A stretch of 64,000 bases of DNA from Acidiferrobacter sp. (GCA_027449165.1 DAIDMD010000122.1:1-64000), one strand, 5' to 3'; numbered from the stretch's first letter, positions 54,749 to 64,000 are shown. Made by a program: numbers and translations. Notes: generated by a model not told the origin, from the letters alone.

Positions 54749-56438
54749 AGGACGCCTCAACCTCGTCTTGTGTTGGCACATGCATCAGCCGCAGTATCGG
54801 CGCCTGTCCGATGGCCAGTATCAGCAGCCCTGGGTCTACCTGCACGCCATCAAGGACTACATCGACATGGCCGCGCATATCGAGGCGGTCCCCGGTGCGC
54901 GGGCGGTAGTCAATTTCTCGCCCATCCTGCTCGATCAGATCGCCGATTACGCCGGACAAGTCGAGGCCTATCTGCGCGACAGGACGCCGTTGCGCGATCC
55001 GCTGCTCGCGGCCCTGGCCGGCCATTGGCCGCCGGCCGGACCGCAGCGGGCGGCGCTCATCGCGGCCTGCCTCAAGGCCAATAAGTCGCGCATGATCGAC
55101 CGGTTCCCGGTCTTCAGGCGCTTGGCCGAGCTCGCCGCGCCGGTGATCGCAGACCCGGAGCTTTCCGGCTACCTCGGCGACCACTATCTGCGGGACCTCG
55201 TGATCTGGCATCACCTGGGCTGGCTCGGCGAGACCGTGCGCCGCACCGACGCGCGCGTGGAAGGGTTGATGCGCCGTGGCCGGGATTTCGACGAGGAGTC
55301 GGTCGGGCTCATGCTTTCGGTGGTGGCCGAGATCCTGACGGGCCTCATGCCCCGTTACCGCCGGCTTGCGGCAAGCGGCCAGGTGGAGTTGTCCTTTACG
55401 CCGTATTCCCACCCCATCGTGCCGCTGCTGCTCGATTTCGCGGCGGCGCGCGAGGCGCAGCCGGACATCCGGCTGCCGGCGGCCCCGGGCTATCCGGGCG
55501 GGGAGGAGCGGGCCCGCTGGCAGATCCGCGCGGGCCAGGAGGGGTTCGCCCGGCACTTCGGGTTCCGGCCGGCGGGCTGCTGGCCTGCGGAAGGGGGCGT
55601 CAGCGCCCGGATGCTCGGGCTGCTCGATGAGGCAGGCGTGAAGTGGGCGGCGTCGGGCGAGCGCGTGTTGCGCCACAGCATGCAGGCAAGCGGCCGGGAT
55701 TGCGGCCATGCCACGCGTCACCGGGCCTACGCCGAGCCGGGGCGGGCCTTGCGCTGCTTCTTCCGGGACGACGGTCTCTCGGACCTGATCGGGTTCTCAT
55801 ACGCCGATTGGCATGCCGACGACGCGGTCGGCAATCTCATCTCCCACCTCGAGACGATCGCCCATGCCGCCGATCCCGATACCGATCCGCTGGTCTCCAT
55901 CATCATGGACGGAGAGAACGCCTGGGAGTATTACCCCGAGAACGCCTATTATTTTCTGCGAACGCTCTACGAGCGGCTCGCCGCCCACCCCATGATCCGC
56001 CTCACGACCTTCTCCGATTATCTGGCCGCGGGCCACGCCCCGGTGGCCCTCCCGCCGCTCGTCGCCGGCAGTTGGGTGAACGGGACCTTTGCGACCTGGA
56101 TCGGCTGTACCGACAAGAACCGCGCCTGGGAGATGCTCGTGCAGGCGAAGACCGACTATGATCGGGTCATGGCCCTGGGCCAGTTGTCGCCCGAGGATGT
56201 CGCGCGCGCCGCCGAGGCCCTGGCGGTGTGCGAGGGCTCCGATTGGAGCTGGTGGCTCGGCGATTACAACCCCCGTGAATCGGTCGAGGAATTCGAGCGT
56301 CTGTATCGCCGGCATCTCGCCGATCTCTATCACATCCTGGGCGAGCCGCCGCCCCCCCTGATCGGAGAGCCGTTCGCGCAGCACGGCACCGATCACGCCG
56401 GGCATACAGGGGCCATGCGGACGTCCGGGGCGGTATGA
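54738..56438 (+). CDS. Glycoside hydrolase family 57 (alpha-glucan acting)
   Basis: This is a cytosolic GH57 enzyme (alpha-amylase/4-alpha-glucanotransferase class), 566 aa. The five GH57 blocks are recognisable: LCWHMHQPQYR at the N-terminus, ELSFTPYSHPIVPLL, GCWPAEGGVS (nucleophile Glu), IIMDGENAWEYYP (acid Asp) and WVNGTFATWIGCTDKNRAWE. It overlaps both glgC (11 bases) and malQ (4 bases, ATGA), so it is translated as part of the glucan operon. The exact activity (amylase, glucanotransferase or branching) cannot be decided from motifs. Confidence 0.92.
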   Translation: MSDKGRLNLVLCWHMHQPQYRRLSDGQYQQPWVYLHAIKDYIDMAAHIEAVPGARAVVNFSPILLDQIADYAGQVEAYLRDRTPLRDPLLAALAGHWPPAGPQRAALIAACLKANKSRMIDRFPVFRRLAELAAPVIADPELSGYLGDHYLRDLVIWHHLGWLGETVRRTDARVEGLMRRGRDFDEESVGLMLSVVAEILTGLMPRYRRLAASGQVELSFTPYSHPIVPLLLDFAAAREAQPDIRLPAAPGYPGGEERARWQIRAGQEGFARHFGFRPAGCWPAEGGVSARMLGLLDEAGVKWAASGERVLRHSMQASGRDCGHATRHRAYAEPGRALRCFFRDDGLSDLIGFSYADWHADDAVGNLISHLETIAHAADPDTDPLVSIIMDGENAWEYYPENAYYFLRTLYERLAAHPMIRLTTFSDYLAAGHAPVALPPLVAGSWVNGTFATWIGCTDKNRAWEMLVQAKTDYDRVMALGQLSPEDVARAAEALAVCEGSDWSWWLGDYNPRESVEEFERLYRRHLADLYHILGEPPPPLIGEPFAQHGTDHAGHTGAMRTSGAV

Positions 56439-57925
56439 CAGGCCCGGGGCCGCGCTCTACGCCGGTCCTGGATCGCCGCCGCCTGGGCGTCCTGCTGCAT
56501 CCGAGTTCGCTGCCTGGAGACGGACCCAGGGGGACGCTCGGTCCGGACGCACGGCGCTTCGTGGGGGTCTTGGCCGCCGCCGGGGCGAGTGTCTGGCAGG
56601 TGCTGCCTTTGGGGCCGTGCGGCGGCGGCTCGCCCTACAATAGCCTATCCGCCCACGCCGGTGACCCCGCGCTCATAAGCCTCGGGGATCTCGCCGACCA
56701 GGGCTGGATCGAGGTCTCCGAGGCGCGGGCCGGCGCGGCCGACGGGCCGGCCCGCGCCGCAGCGTTCGGTTCCGCGTATCGGCGTTTCCGGGACAAGGGC
56801 GGGGCCGCGGAGCAGGCCGAGTTCGGCGATTTCCGGCAGCGCCATCGCGCCTGGCTGCCCGATTACTGCGCCTACGAATGCATCAAGGCGGACCAGGGCG
56901 GGGCGCCCTGGTGGCAGTGGCCCCCAACCCTCAAGGATCGCGATCCGGCGGCGCTCGCGGCGCTGGCCGGAACGGAGCCCTGCGAGGCCGCGGCCTTCGC
57001 CCAGTTCCTCTTCTTCCGCCAATGGCACGCGCTCAAGGACTACGCAGCGGCGCACGGCATCCATTTCTTCGGGGACATGCCGATCTTCGTCGCTGAAGAC
57101 AGCGCCGATGTCTGGGCGCATCGCGATCTCTTCGTCCTGGACAAGACCGGGCGGCCCGAGATCGTGACCGGCGTGCCGCCCGATTACTTCTCGGAGCATG
57201 GCCAGCGCTGGGGGAACCCGCATTATCGGTGGGCGCGCATGGCCGCCGACGGTTTCGCCTGGTGGCGGGAGCGGGTCCGCACGCAGCGCGAACTCTTCGA
57301 TTGGCTGCGGATCGACCACTTCCGGGGCTTCGTGGCGTCCTGGGCGATACCGGCGACCGCGCCGACCGCCGCCGGCGGCGAATGGATGCCGGTGCCCGGT
57401 GACGCCCTGCTCTCGGCCTTGCAAAACGCCTTCGGGGAGCTCCCCTTGGTCGCCGAGGACCTGGGCCTCATCACCGACGATGTCTATAGCCTGCGCGACC
57501 GCTACGCTCTGCCGGGCATGCGGGTCTTGCAGTTCGGTTTCGACGGCGACCCCGGTAATCCGCATCTGCCCCACAACTATGTGCCCAATTGCGTGGCCTA
57601 TACCGGGACCCACGACAACGACACCTCGGCCGGCTGGTATGCGCATCTGACGGAGCCGCAGCGGGCGGTCGTCCGCGACTATCTTCCCGATGCCGGCGCC
57701 GAGCCGCCGTGGGCGGCCATGCGGGCCGTGATCGCCTCGGTCGCGCGCCTTGCCGTCGTCCCCTGGCAGGACGTGCTGGGCCTTGGGAGCGCCGCGCGCA
57801 TGAATACCCCCGGGGTCAGTACCGGCAATTGGGGATTTCGGTTCCGGTGGGAGGACGTCGGCGATCCGGCGCTCCATCACCTGGCGCGGCTCGCCTTTCT
57901 CTATGGGCGGGGCAGCGGGAGATAG
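56435..57925 (+). CDS. malQ: 4-alpha-glucanotransferase (amylomaltase), MalQ
   Basis: MalQ is a GH77 disproportionating enzyme that transfers maltodextrin segments and releases glucose, 496 aa. Motifs are LLHPSSLPGDGPRGTLG, GGGSPYNSLSAHAGDPALIS, GIHFFGDMPIFVAEDSADVW, LRIDHFRGFVASWAIPA (nucleophile Asp), PLVAEDLGLITDDV (acid/base Glu) and YTGTHDNDTSAGWY. The start ATG overlaps the GH57 stop. The protein has the plant/bacterial DPE1-like length, without the extended E. coli N-terminus. Confidence 0.96.
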   Translation: MTGPGPRSTPVLDRRRLGVLLHPSSLPGDGPRGTLGPDARRFVGVLAAAGASVWQVLPLGPCGGGSPYNSLSAHAGDPALISLGDLADQGWIEVSEARAGAADGPARAAAFGSAYRRFRDKGGAAEQAEFGDFRQRHRAWLPDYCAYECIKADQGGAPWWQWPPTLKDRDPAALAALAGTEPCEAAAFAQFLFFRQWHALKDYAAAHGIHFFGDMPIFVAEDSADVWAHRDLFVLDKTGRPEIVTGVPPDYFSEHGQRWGNPHYRWARMAADGFAWWRERVRTQRELFDWLRIDHFRGFVASWAIPATAPTAAGGEWMPVPGDALLSALQNAFGELPLVAEDLGLITDDVYSLRDRYALPGMRVLQFGFDGDPGNPHLPHNYVPNCVAYTGTHDNDTSAGWYAHLTEPQRAVVRDYLPDAGAEPPWAAMRAVIASVARLAVVPWQDVLGLGSAARMNTPGVSTGNWGFRFRWEDVGDPALHHLARLAFLYGRGSGR

Positions 57926-58411
57926 CACCGCTTCATCCGCTGACCAGGGCGGGGCTGGCGCCCAACCCAAGCCAAACGGAAAATCGCCATGGCGCTCGGC
58001 CTCGGGAAATACACCGTTTTGCGCGTAGATGGTGGACAACCGGCCTTGGGCTGGTATCCTCCTTTGTACAAAGAGCCGGTGGCGAAGGGCGTGGCGGACA
58101 GGAACGGATCGGGCGCTTTCGCGGCAGTTCTGTCGTCTGCCAGGCTCATCGCGTGTCGGACGCCTGCCTCGGCGAAGGTCTCCGATACGGCAGGGGCGGC
58201 TGCGTGGACGGCGGGCACTGCATCAAGAACCAACCCCTTATAAAGCCCGCGCCGCCGCGCTCGTACGGCGAGACGGGCGCGGGTCTGAGGGCCATCGGAG
58301 GCGAAACCCCGGCTGATGGGGCGGTGTAACCCGAGAGCGAGCGCCCAACGGCGGCGTGCCCCGCCATCGGGCATGACCCGGCGCCCGAACACTGACGATT
58401 TGGGGTGTGCC
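57926..58411. other. About 490 bases without a supported gene
   Basis: ORFs on both strands (e.g. 57901-58467 minus, 57989-58243 plus) show no recognisable family. The sequence is slightly less GC-rich than the glucan genes. It forms the left junction of the inserted DUF262 gene. No terminal repeats or tRNA fragment are seen. Confidence 0.4.
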
Positions 58412-60127
58412 ATGGCCGCAACGAATTTCAAGACCGAAAACAATACATTCAGAAAGCTCATCGGCAACGGTCTGACCTACAGGATCCCCCGTTTCCAGCG
58501 GGACTACAGCTGGACCAGCGACGAGTGGGAGGATCTATGGATGGACATGTCGGCCACGTTGAAGGCCGACGGCGAATCCGCCCATTACATGGGATACCTA
58601 GTGTTGCAGTCGGCCGACGACAAAACCTTTGATGTGATCGACGGCCAGCAGCGCCTGACTACGATTAGTATTATCGTGCTTGCCATTCTGAAGAACCTTC
58701 AACGTCTCATCGATTCGGGAAACGAACCCGAGGCGAACAGGCGCCGCAAGGAGCAGATCCAGCAGACCTATGTCGGCTACCTGGATCCGGTGACTCTGGT
58801 CGCACGTCCCAAATTGAGCCTCAATCGCAACAACAATGGCTACTATCAGACCTACTTGGTTCCCCTGGGCCATCTTCCGCAGCGGGGGTTTCGCGCGTCC
58901 GAGCACCTTCTCCGCAAGGCCTTCGAGTGGTTTGATAAGAAGGTTGCCGCATACCTCAAGGAAAGCACCGGCGATGAAGGTATGCGCCTTGCGAAATTGG
59001 TCGAGGACATCAGTGATCGCCTGTTTTTTACAGTGATCACCGTCACAGACGAATTGAACGCGTATAAAGTCTTCGAGACGCTGAATGCGCGCGGTGTGCG
59101 GCTCTCCGCAACCGATCTCTTGAAGAACTACTTGTTCTCGGTACTCGATCGCGGCGGTGAGACGGACCACGAGCTGCGCAGCCTTGAGGATCGGTGGGAA
59201 GCGATCGTCGGGCGGCTGCAATCGGAAAACTTTCCGGACTTCCTTCGTATTCACTGGAACAGCCGCCGGTCGTTCGCGCGGCAAGCCGATCTGTTTAAGA
59301 CAATCCGCGCACAAGTCAGGGCACCGGAAGCGGTGTTTCGGCTGTTACGCGAGATGGAGGAAGATCTCGACACCTACCTCGCCCTGTCCGTGCCGGAGCC
59401 ATCCGACTGGACCCGGGAAGACAAGAATCTGGCAAGCGCCTTGAAGAGTTTCCGTGTGCGCCAGCCCTTCCCCCTGCTATTGGCGGCGAAGCGAATTTTC
59501 GATGCGCCGGATTTCACGGGCCTATTGCGGGCCACGGTAGTCATTTCCATGCGGTTCAATGTCATAGGATCCTATAGCGCTGCTGAGCAAGAGCGCAAAT
59601 ACAATGAAGTCGCCGAGCGTGTCGCAAGGAGGGAACTGACGAAGCTCGGACCGGTCCTATCGGCGATGCGAAGTATTTACCCGGACGATACCACGTTTCA
59701 AGCCGCCTTCGCGGAAAAGACAATCCGGACTACAGATGCACGCAACAACCGCGTGGTTCGCTTCATCCTGTGTGCCCTGGAAAAACACCTTTCCGGGCAG
59801 GATTACAGCTTCACAAGCGATGCGTTCAATGTCGAACACGTGTTGCCCCAAAACGCGCCCGATGGCTGGGGAGGTTTTAGCAACGACGACGCGGAAGCGC
59901 TGGTCTATCGGCTGGGGAATATGACGCTACTGCAGACCGGCTCCAATAGGGAGCTGGCTGCAGCGGGATATGCCGATAAGCGCGCCGATTATCGGAAAAG
60001 CGGCTTCGCCATCACAAGAAAGCTCGCGGATGACAACGCGGAATGGACGCCGGAGAGGATTGCCGCCCACCAAAATTGGATGGCCCGTCAGGCCACGGCA
60101 ATCTGGCGTATCGCCCAGTTGAGCTAA
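58412..60127 (+). CDS. GmrSD-like DUF262/DUF1524 protein (type IV restriction)
   Basis: This is a 571-aa single-chain protein of the GmrSD/SspE/BrxU-like class, which restricts modified or invading DNA. The start is ATG 58412. The N-terminal DUF262 (ParB-like NTPase) has YRIPRFQRDYSWTSDEWEDL and FDVIDGQQRLTTISII. The mid-region has FETLNARGVRLSATDLLKNY. The C-terminal DUF1524 HNH-type nuclease has NVEHVLPQNAPDGW and YRLGNMTLL. Lower GC and more A/T-ending codons than the flanking genes suggest transfer. It interrupts the glycogen cluster between malQ and glgP. No methylase or partner gene is adjacent, consistent with a stand-alone type IV system. Confidence 0.88.
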   Translation: MAATNFKTENNTFRKLIGNGLTYRIPRFQRDYSWTSDEWEDLWMDMSATLKADGESAHYMGYLVLQSADDKTFDVIDGQQRLTTISIIVLAILKNLQRLIDSGNEPEANRRRKEQIQQTYVGYLDPVTLVARPKLSLNRNNNGYYQTYLVPLGHLPQRGFRASEHLLRKAFEWFDKKVAAYLKESTGDEGMRLAKLVEDISDRLFFTVITVTDELNAYKVFETLNARGVRLSATDLLKNYLFSVLDRGGETDHELRSLEDRWEAIVGRLQSENFPDFLRIHWNSRRSFARQADLFKTIRAQVRAPEAVFRLLREMEEDLDTYLALSVPEPSDWTREDKNLASALKSFRVRQPFPLLLAAKRIFDAPDFTGLLRATVVISMRFNVIGSYSAAEQERKYNEVAERVARRELTKLGPVLSAMRSIYPDDTTFQAAFAEKTIRTTDARNNRVVRFILCALEKHLSGQDYSFTSDAFNVEHVLPQNAPDGWGGFSNDDAEALVYRLGNMTLLQTGSNRELAAAGYADKRADYRKSGFAITRKLADDNAEWTPERIAAHQNWMARQATAIWRIAQLS

Positions 60128-60459
60128 AAGGCGGCGGAGAATCGCCGCGGGTCGAAAATCGGATCTGCAAGGAAACTGCGGCCCGGAACGGGTGGATGGG
60201 TCTGGCGTGCCAGAAACAGCGCCCGTGTGGCCGTTTTCCTGAAACATACGAATACGTTGCCGCCTCCCCTTGAAAATGCGTGGCAGCAGGTCAAGATCTG
60301 AGGCGTTGTGGCCTGCATATGCCAGCCTACGTCAGGATGGGGCGATCGCACGCGGTGTCGCCCGCGCAAGCCGCCCTCGGAATCCACGAGGCGTAGCCTT
60401 GGCGCGCACCCCCATCGCGCTTGCGCGCAACACCTGCAGTCGACGTGCCCGAACGGGAA
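60128..60459. other. About 330 bases without a supported gene
   Basis: No convincing ORF. This is the right flank of the DUF262 gene. Palindromic GCGGCGGAGAATCGCCGC at 60130-60147 may act as its terminator. Confidence 0.4.
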
Positions 60460-60837
60460 GAGACAAGGAGTCCCTGGCTCATCCGGCATTTGGTTCTCAC
60501 CACCGCAAACCTGGACTCCTGCGTGGAGTTTTATACGCGGGTGCTGGGGATGAAATTGGAGACCTTTGCGGGGGCTTGCCGCCGGTCGAGCGCAAAGCCT
60601 CGAAATATCAAGGGAAGAGGGTTCGGAACCCAAGGCCCATTTGCCGATGCCAAGCGCCTTGGATTTGTGTTGCATTACGGGCGTGCCGCTAGAGCGAGTG
60701 ATTCGGATACTCGAATCCGCAGGGTAACCAATTGAAGAAGGCCCCGTGCTGGATACCGGGGCCAGGTCGAAGATTCGGTCGGTGTATGTGCGAGACCCGA
60801 TCGCAACCTGATCGAGATACCGAAGGTTGTAAAGTGA
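60460..60837 (+). pseudogene. Decayed VOC-family (glyoxalase/bleomycin-resistance-like) gene
   Basis: Readable pieces of one VOC protein lie in successive frames. First comes WLIRHLVLTTANLDSCVEFY with TRVLGMKLETF. After a shift, PKAHLPMPSALDLCCITGVP continues to VIRILESAG and meets a TAA. The same frame then continues PIEEGPVLDTGARSKIRSVY to VRDP. After a 1-base shift comes DRNLIEIPKVVK followed by TGA. At least two frameshifts and one stop make it non-functional. The intact family would be about 120-130 aa. It adjoins the transferred DUF262 gene. Confidence 0.8.
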
Positions 60838-60914
60838 GCCCGATCCGCGCCGGTGTTGGCACACCCCTATGCGGGGTGTGCCGGTGGGGTCAGAGGCCCG
60901 AGGGCCCCTGGCGT

Positions 60915-63470
60915 CTATAGCCATACCATGCAGCCTGTCTCGAAGCGATGGGCGAGCAGGGTGTGGTAGGGATAGGCGCGGATGCGCAGTATCTGGGACC
61001 CCGCGGTCTGGGGTTTGTGGTCGAGACGAAAGACGAGGCGCCCCTCGTCGTCGGCGCCGTCGGCGACGAACCGCGCCTCTTCGCGCCGGATCGTTTCGCC
61101 GATGTCGTCCAGGGTCTCGAACAGGCACTCCACGATCAGATCGTCCGGCCCTAAGCCGTTGCCGTGCACGAGAACGGTGAGACGCAGGGGCTCGCCCACA
61201 TGCAGCGCCTCGGGGATGTCCCGGCCGCGTTCGAGCCAGACCCCGGGCCAGGCAGCCATCACCTGCCGTTTCCACGAGGCCAGCGTCCGGCCGCCCGCCG
61301 CGTCGCCGGCGGACAGGAGACGGGCGTGGCGCGCAGCCTTGTGATAGTAGTCGCGCGCGTACTCGAGCACCATGCGCTCGGCGTTGAAGACCGGCATCGC
61401 CCGGCGCATCGCCGCCTTGGACATCGCGATCCACGGCCGGGAGTAGCCGTGTTCGGCGGCCTCGAAGTAGAGGGGCACGACCTGCTGTTCGAGGACGTCC
61501 AGAAGCTCCGTACCCTCCTCGCGGGCGCGCTGATCATGGTCGATGAGGCCCTTGTGCGGGCAGATCCCCCAGCCGTTGTCGCCGGCATAGCCTTCGCCCC
61601 ACCAGCCGTCGAGGATGCTGAGATTGATCACGCCGTTGATGGCGGCCTTTTGTCCGGATGTCCCGCTCGCCTCCAGTGGATACTCCGGGGTGTTCAGCCA
61701 GATGTCGACACCGGTCACGAGCCGGCGGGCGAGCGCAAGGTCATAGCCCTCGATCAGGATGATCTTGCCGGCGAATTCGCGGCGCCGCGAGAATTCGTGG
61801 ATCAACCGGATGAGGTTCTGTCCGGGGTGGTCGTGGGGGTGGGCCTTGCCGGCGAAAAGCAGCAGGACCGGACGTTCCGGGTCGTTGAGCAGGCGCTCGA
61901 GCCGTGCAGGGTCCTCGAACAGGAGGTCGGCGCGCTTATAGGTCGCAAAGCGCCGCGCAAAGCCGATCACAAGCGGCCCCTTGGCGTCGGGCTCCAGCTG
62001 GCGCGTGAGCTGGCGGATGAGGCTTTCACCGACCCCGTTGCGGCGATATTGGCGAGTGACGCGCGACTTGACGGCCTCCAGCATCGTGCCCTTCAAGGAT
62101 TGATGCACGCTCCAGTAGCTGTGATCGGGTATGGCGTCGATACGTTCCCAATAGCCGGGCTCCGTCAGCTTGTTGCGCCACTCGCTGCCGAAGCGTACAT
62201 CGAAGAGGCTGCTCCATTCGTGGGCGAGGAAGGTCGCGACGTGCACCCCGTTGGTCACATGACCGACCGGGTTCTCGGCCCACGGGATCTGTGGCCAGAC
62301 GTAGGCCTCCATGCGCGAGGCGACGCCCCCGTGGATGCGGCTCACGCCGTTGTGCCGGCGCGATCCGCGCAGGGCCAGCGCGGTCATGTTGAACCCACCC
62401 TGGCTGATGGGGCTCGACCCGAGGGATTTCAGTTCGGCCAGACCGACTCCGAGTTCGGCCACATAGGGATCGAGGTAGCGGCCGAAGAGCTCCTCGTCGA
62501 AGATGTCGTGCCCCGCGGGCACCGGCGTGTGCGTGGTGAACACCGTGCCGGCGGCCACGATCTCCAGGGCCGTATCGAAATCCCGCCCCAGCGCGGTGTG
62601 CTCGCGGCAGCGCTCGAGGATCTGGAAGGCGGGATGGCCTTCGTTGATGTGCCAGACGGCCGGGTCGAGGCCGAGCGCGCGCAGGGCCCGGACTCCGCCT
62701 ATCCCCAGGACGATCTCCTGTTGAAGCCGGGTCTCCCGATCGCCCCCGTAGAGCTGGCAGGTGATGCCGCGGTCGGCGTCGGCGTTGTCGGGGATATCGC
62801 TATCGAGCAGGTAAAGACAGATGCGGCCGGCGGCGACGCGCCAGACCTTGAGCGCCACGGCGCGCCCCGGAAAAGGGACCGACACCCGCAGCTCGCAGCC
62901 CCCGGGGTCGCAGACCGGGCTTACGGGCAGGTCCGCGAGCAAGGCCGGCGCGGTCCCGACGATCTGGTTGCCCTGGGCGTCTATGGTCTGCGTGAAGTAT
63001 CCCTGGCGGTAGAGGAGCCCCACGGCCACGAACGGAAGGCCGAGATCGCTCGCCGCCTTGCAGTGGTCGCCCGCAAGGATACCCAGGCCGCCGGAGTAGA
63101 TCTGCAGGCTCTCGTGGAACCCGAACTCGGCGCAAAAGTAGGCAACGAGGTCGGTCTTGGGGTCCAGATCCGTGAGTTTGGCGGACAGGCGCACCGCATG
63201 GTAGGTGTCATATAGCGACAGGGCGCGCTGGTACTCCTCGAGGAACAAGGGATCTTGCGCCGCCTCGTCGAGCCGCGCCTGCGCGACGCGCCGCAGCATG
63301 AGTTTAGGATTGCGCCCGCAGCGCTCCCAGAGTGCCGGATCGAGCCGCACGAACAGCGCGCGGATCGGCCGGTTCCAGCTGTAGAGGAGGTCGGCTGCGA
63401 GTTCTGTAAGGCGTTCCAGTCGTTGCGGAATGAGCGGCTGGACTTCCAGGGGGTAGCGGGTACCGGGCAC
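60915..63470 (-). CDS. glgP: Alpha-glucan (glycogen/maltodextrin) phosphorylase
   Basis: This is a GT35 phosphorylase releasing glucose-1-P from alpha-glucan, 851 aa. It is of the short bacterial/archaeal-like class with an extra N-terminal alpha-glucan phosphorylase domain (LYSWNRPIRALFVRLDPALW). Motifs are AEFGFHESLQIYSGGLGILAGDH, VWHINEGHPAFQILE, VTNGVHVATFL and the PLP-phosphate region PLEASGTSGQKAAINGVINLSILDGWW with the PLP Lys. The start is GTG 63470 behind AAAGGTCATCAC. It is divergent from glgB. Confidence 0.94.
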   Translation of the reverse strand: MPGTRYPLEVQPLIPQRLERLTELAADLLYSWNRPIRALFVRLDPALWERCGRNPKLMLRRVAQARLDEAAQDPLFLEEYQRALSLYDTYHAVRLSAKLTDLDPKTDLVAYFCAEFGFHESLQIYSGGLGILAGDHCKAASDLGLPFVAVGLLYRQGYFTQTIDAQGNQIVGTAPALLADLPVSPVCDPGGCELRVSVPFPGRAVALKVWRVAAGRICLYLLDSDIPDNADADRGITCQLYGGDRETRLQQEIVLGIGGVRALRALGLDPAVWHINEGHPAFQILERCREHTALGRDFDTALEIVAAGTVFTTHTPVPAGHDIFDEELFGRYLDPYVAELGVGLAELKSLGSSPISQGGFNMTALALRGSRRHNGVSRIHGGVASRMEAYVWPQIPWAENPVGHVTNGVHVATFLAHEWSSLFDVRFGSEWRNKLTEPGYWERIDAIPDHSYWSVHQSLKGTMLEAVKSRVTRQYRRNGVGESLIRQLTRQLEPDAKGPLVIGFARRFATYKRADLLFEDPARLERLLNDPERPVLLLFAGKAHPHDHPGQNLIRLIHEFSRRREFAGKIILIEGYDLALARRLVTGVDIWLNTPEYPLEASGTSGQKAAINGVINLSILDGWWGEGYAGDNGWGICPHKGLIDHDQRAREEGTELLDVLEQQVVPLYFEAAEHGYSRPWIAMSKAAMRRAMPVFNAERMVLEYARDYYHKAARHARLLSAGDAAGGRTLASWKRQVMAAWPGVWLERGRDIPEALHVGEPLRLTVLVHGNGLGPDDLIVECLFETLDDIGETIRREEARFVADGADDEGRLVFRLDHKPQTAGSQILRIRAYPYHTLLAHRFETGCMVWL

Positions 63471-63841
63471 GTGATGACCTTTTGCGATGGCAAGTTAGGG
63501 GATGGGCGCTCTTCGGTCAGCGTGCAGTTATTATGCCACAGGCGGAGCGCGCCTCGTTATCCTTAGCCTATAGACCGCCCGAGGCGCTGCTGGTTCTTCG
63601 GGCGGCCGGGTCTCTCGGGGGCGGCTGGCCTCGTGCGGCGCCGCCGCCGATCCTGACCCGCTTGGGTGCAGGCGCACCATATCATGGCCGTGGAAAGGAT
63701 AGGCCGCGCGCGGGGCCTCGGGGCCGGACCGCCCACGTTTCGGCACTTGTCAGGATCGGACATGGTCCGTAACATGGGTCGACGAGCCGGGCCCGGACCG
63801 CGCGTCCCGGGCGTGTGGTCCTTGGCAAGGGAGGGTGGTGC
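63471..63841. other. Divergent promoter region between glgP and glgB
   Basis: About 370 bases with no supported gene. It must contain starts for both directions. No near-consensus hexamer pair was found by eye. Confidence 0.4.
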
Positions 63842-64000
63842 ATGCCGGGTGGCAGGGGAGCGAGGCGCCAGGCGCCGATCGGCAGTACGGACGCGTGGTT
63901 TAGTGCGGAGGACATCTACCTCTTTCGCGAAGGGCGGCACGTCAGGCTGTATGAAAAACTGGGTGCGCACCTTGTGCGCTCGGCCGACGGCGCGGGCGTG
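63842..64000 (+). CDS. glgB: 1,4-alpha-glucan branching enzyme, GlgB (N-terminal fragment, runs off window)
   Basis: The reading frame opens at ATG 63842 behind GGGAGGG and stays open to the window end; it is not in the ORF track. The visible 53 residues include AEDIYLFREGRHVRLYEKLG, the hallmark N-terminal segment of GlgB. GlgB introduces alpha-1,6 branches and completes the glycogen set (glgA, glgC, glgP, GH57, malQ). It is truncated only by the window edge. Confidence 0.85.
   Translation, partial: MPGGRGARRQAPIGSTDAWFSAEDIYLFREGRHVRLYEKLGAHLVRSADGAGV

Overview
The window is a high-GC (visibly about 65 percent) gammaproteobacterial chromosome segment. It carries two orders typical of that class: tig-clpP-clpX-lon-hupB-tRNA-ppiD, and gloB-(yafS-like)-rnhA-dnaQ. 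The exported proteins (PelB, PelA, PpiD) are visibly rich in Arg and His. Together with the gene content this would fit an acidophilic chemolithotroph such as an Acidiferrobacter-like organism. That genus-level guess is inference only.

Layout. 1-0.8 kb: 5' part of an ammonium transporter gene (minus). 1.1-2.2 kb: galE (plus), whose 3' end abuts an IS200/IS605-type element with a frameshifted tnpB (2.1-3.4 kb). 3.5-15.8 kb: a complete Pel exopolysaccharide operon on the minus strand (pelA, a split pelB, pelC, pelD, pelE, pelF, pelG). It has an unusually elaborate control region at 15.8-16.16 kb. 16.1-18.7 kb: a GT9 glycosyltransferase and a sulfotransferase-like gene upstream on the same strand. 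18.9-20.3 kb: a small outer-membrane barrel protein and a TSUP permease. 20.6-23.4 kb: a PAS-GGDEF-EAL protein whose EAL half has lost catalytic residues. 23.4-33.4 kb: htpG, purC, tRNA-Leu, tig, clpP, clpX, lon, hupB, tRNA-Val, tRNA-Asp. 33.4-41.9 kb: ppiD, fabI, mltD, gloB, a yafS-like methyltransferase gene, rnhA, dnaQ and an MFS transporter gene. 42.6-45.3 kb: an alpha/beta hydrolase and a second GGDEF protein with a degenerate EAL. 45.9-47.8 kb: a 57-residue membrane protein absent from the ORF track, a Bax-inhibitor-1 family protein and a c-type cytochrome. 47.8-64 kb: a glycogen and central sugar cluster (glgA, glk, gnd, pgi, glgC, GH57, malQ, glgP, start of glgB). A GmrSD-like DUF262/DUF1524 defence gene and a decayed VOC/glyoxalase gene interrupt that cluster.

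How the parts connect. Pel is a GalN/GalNAc-rich polymer whose export depends on c-di-GMP binding by PelD. This PelD retains an RxxD motif. The GalE at the far end of the locus has a small (Cys) gatekeeper residue, as in epimerases that accept UDP-GlcNAc/GalNAc, so it could supply the Pel precursor. The two GGDEF proteins look competent to make c-di-GMP but not to degrade it. The sugar cluster interconverts glucose-6-P, ADP-glucose, glycogen and maltodextrin.

The most unusual material is: the pelA control region (near-consensus promoter, upstream tandem repeats, inverted repeat, and a leader of about 280 nt ending in a perfect 15-bp terminator-like hairpin just before pelA); the split PelB in which each half has its own export signal; and the galE-IS junction. 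All coordinates were read by eye. No searches or folding programs were run.
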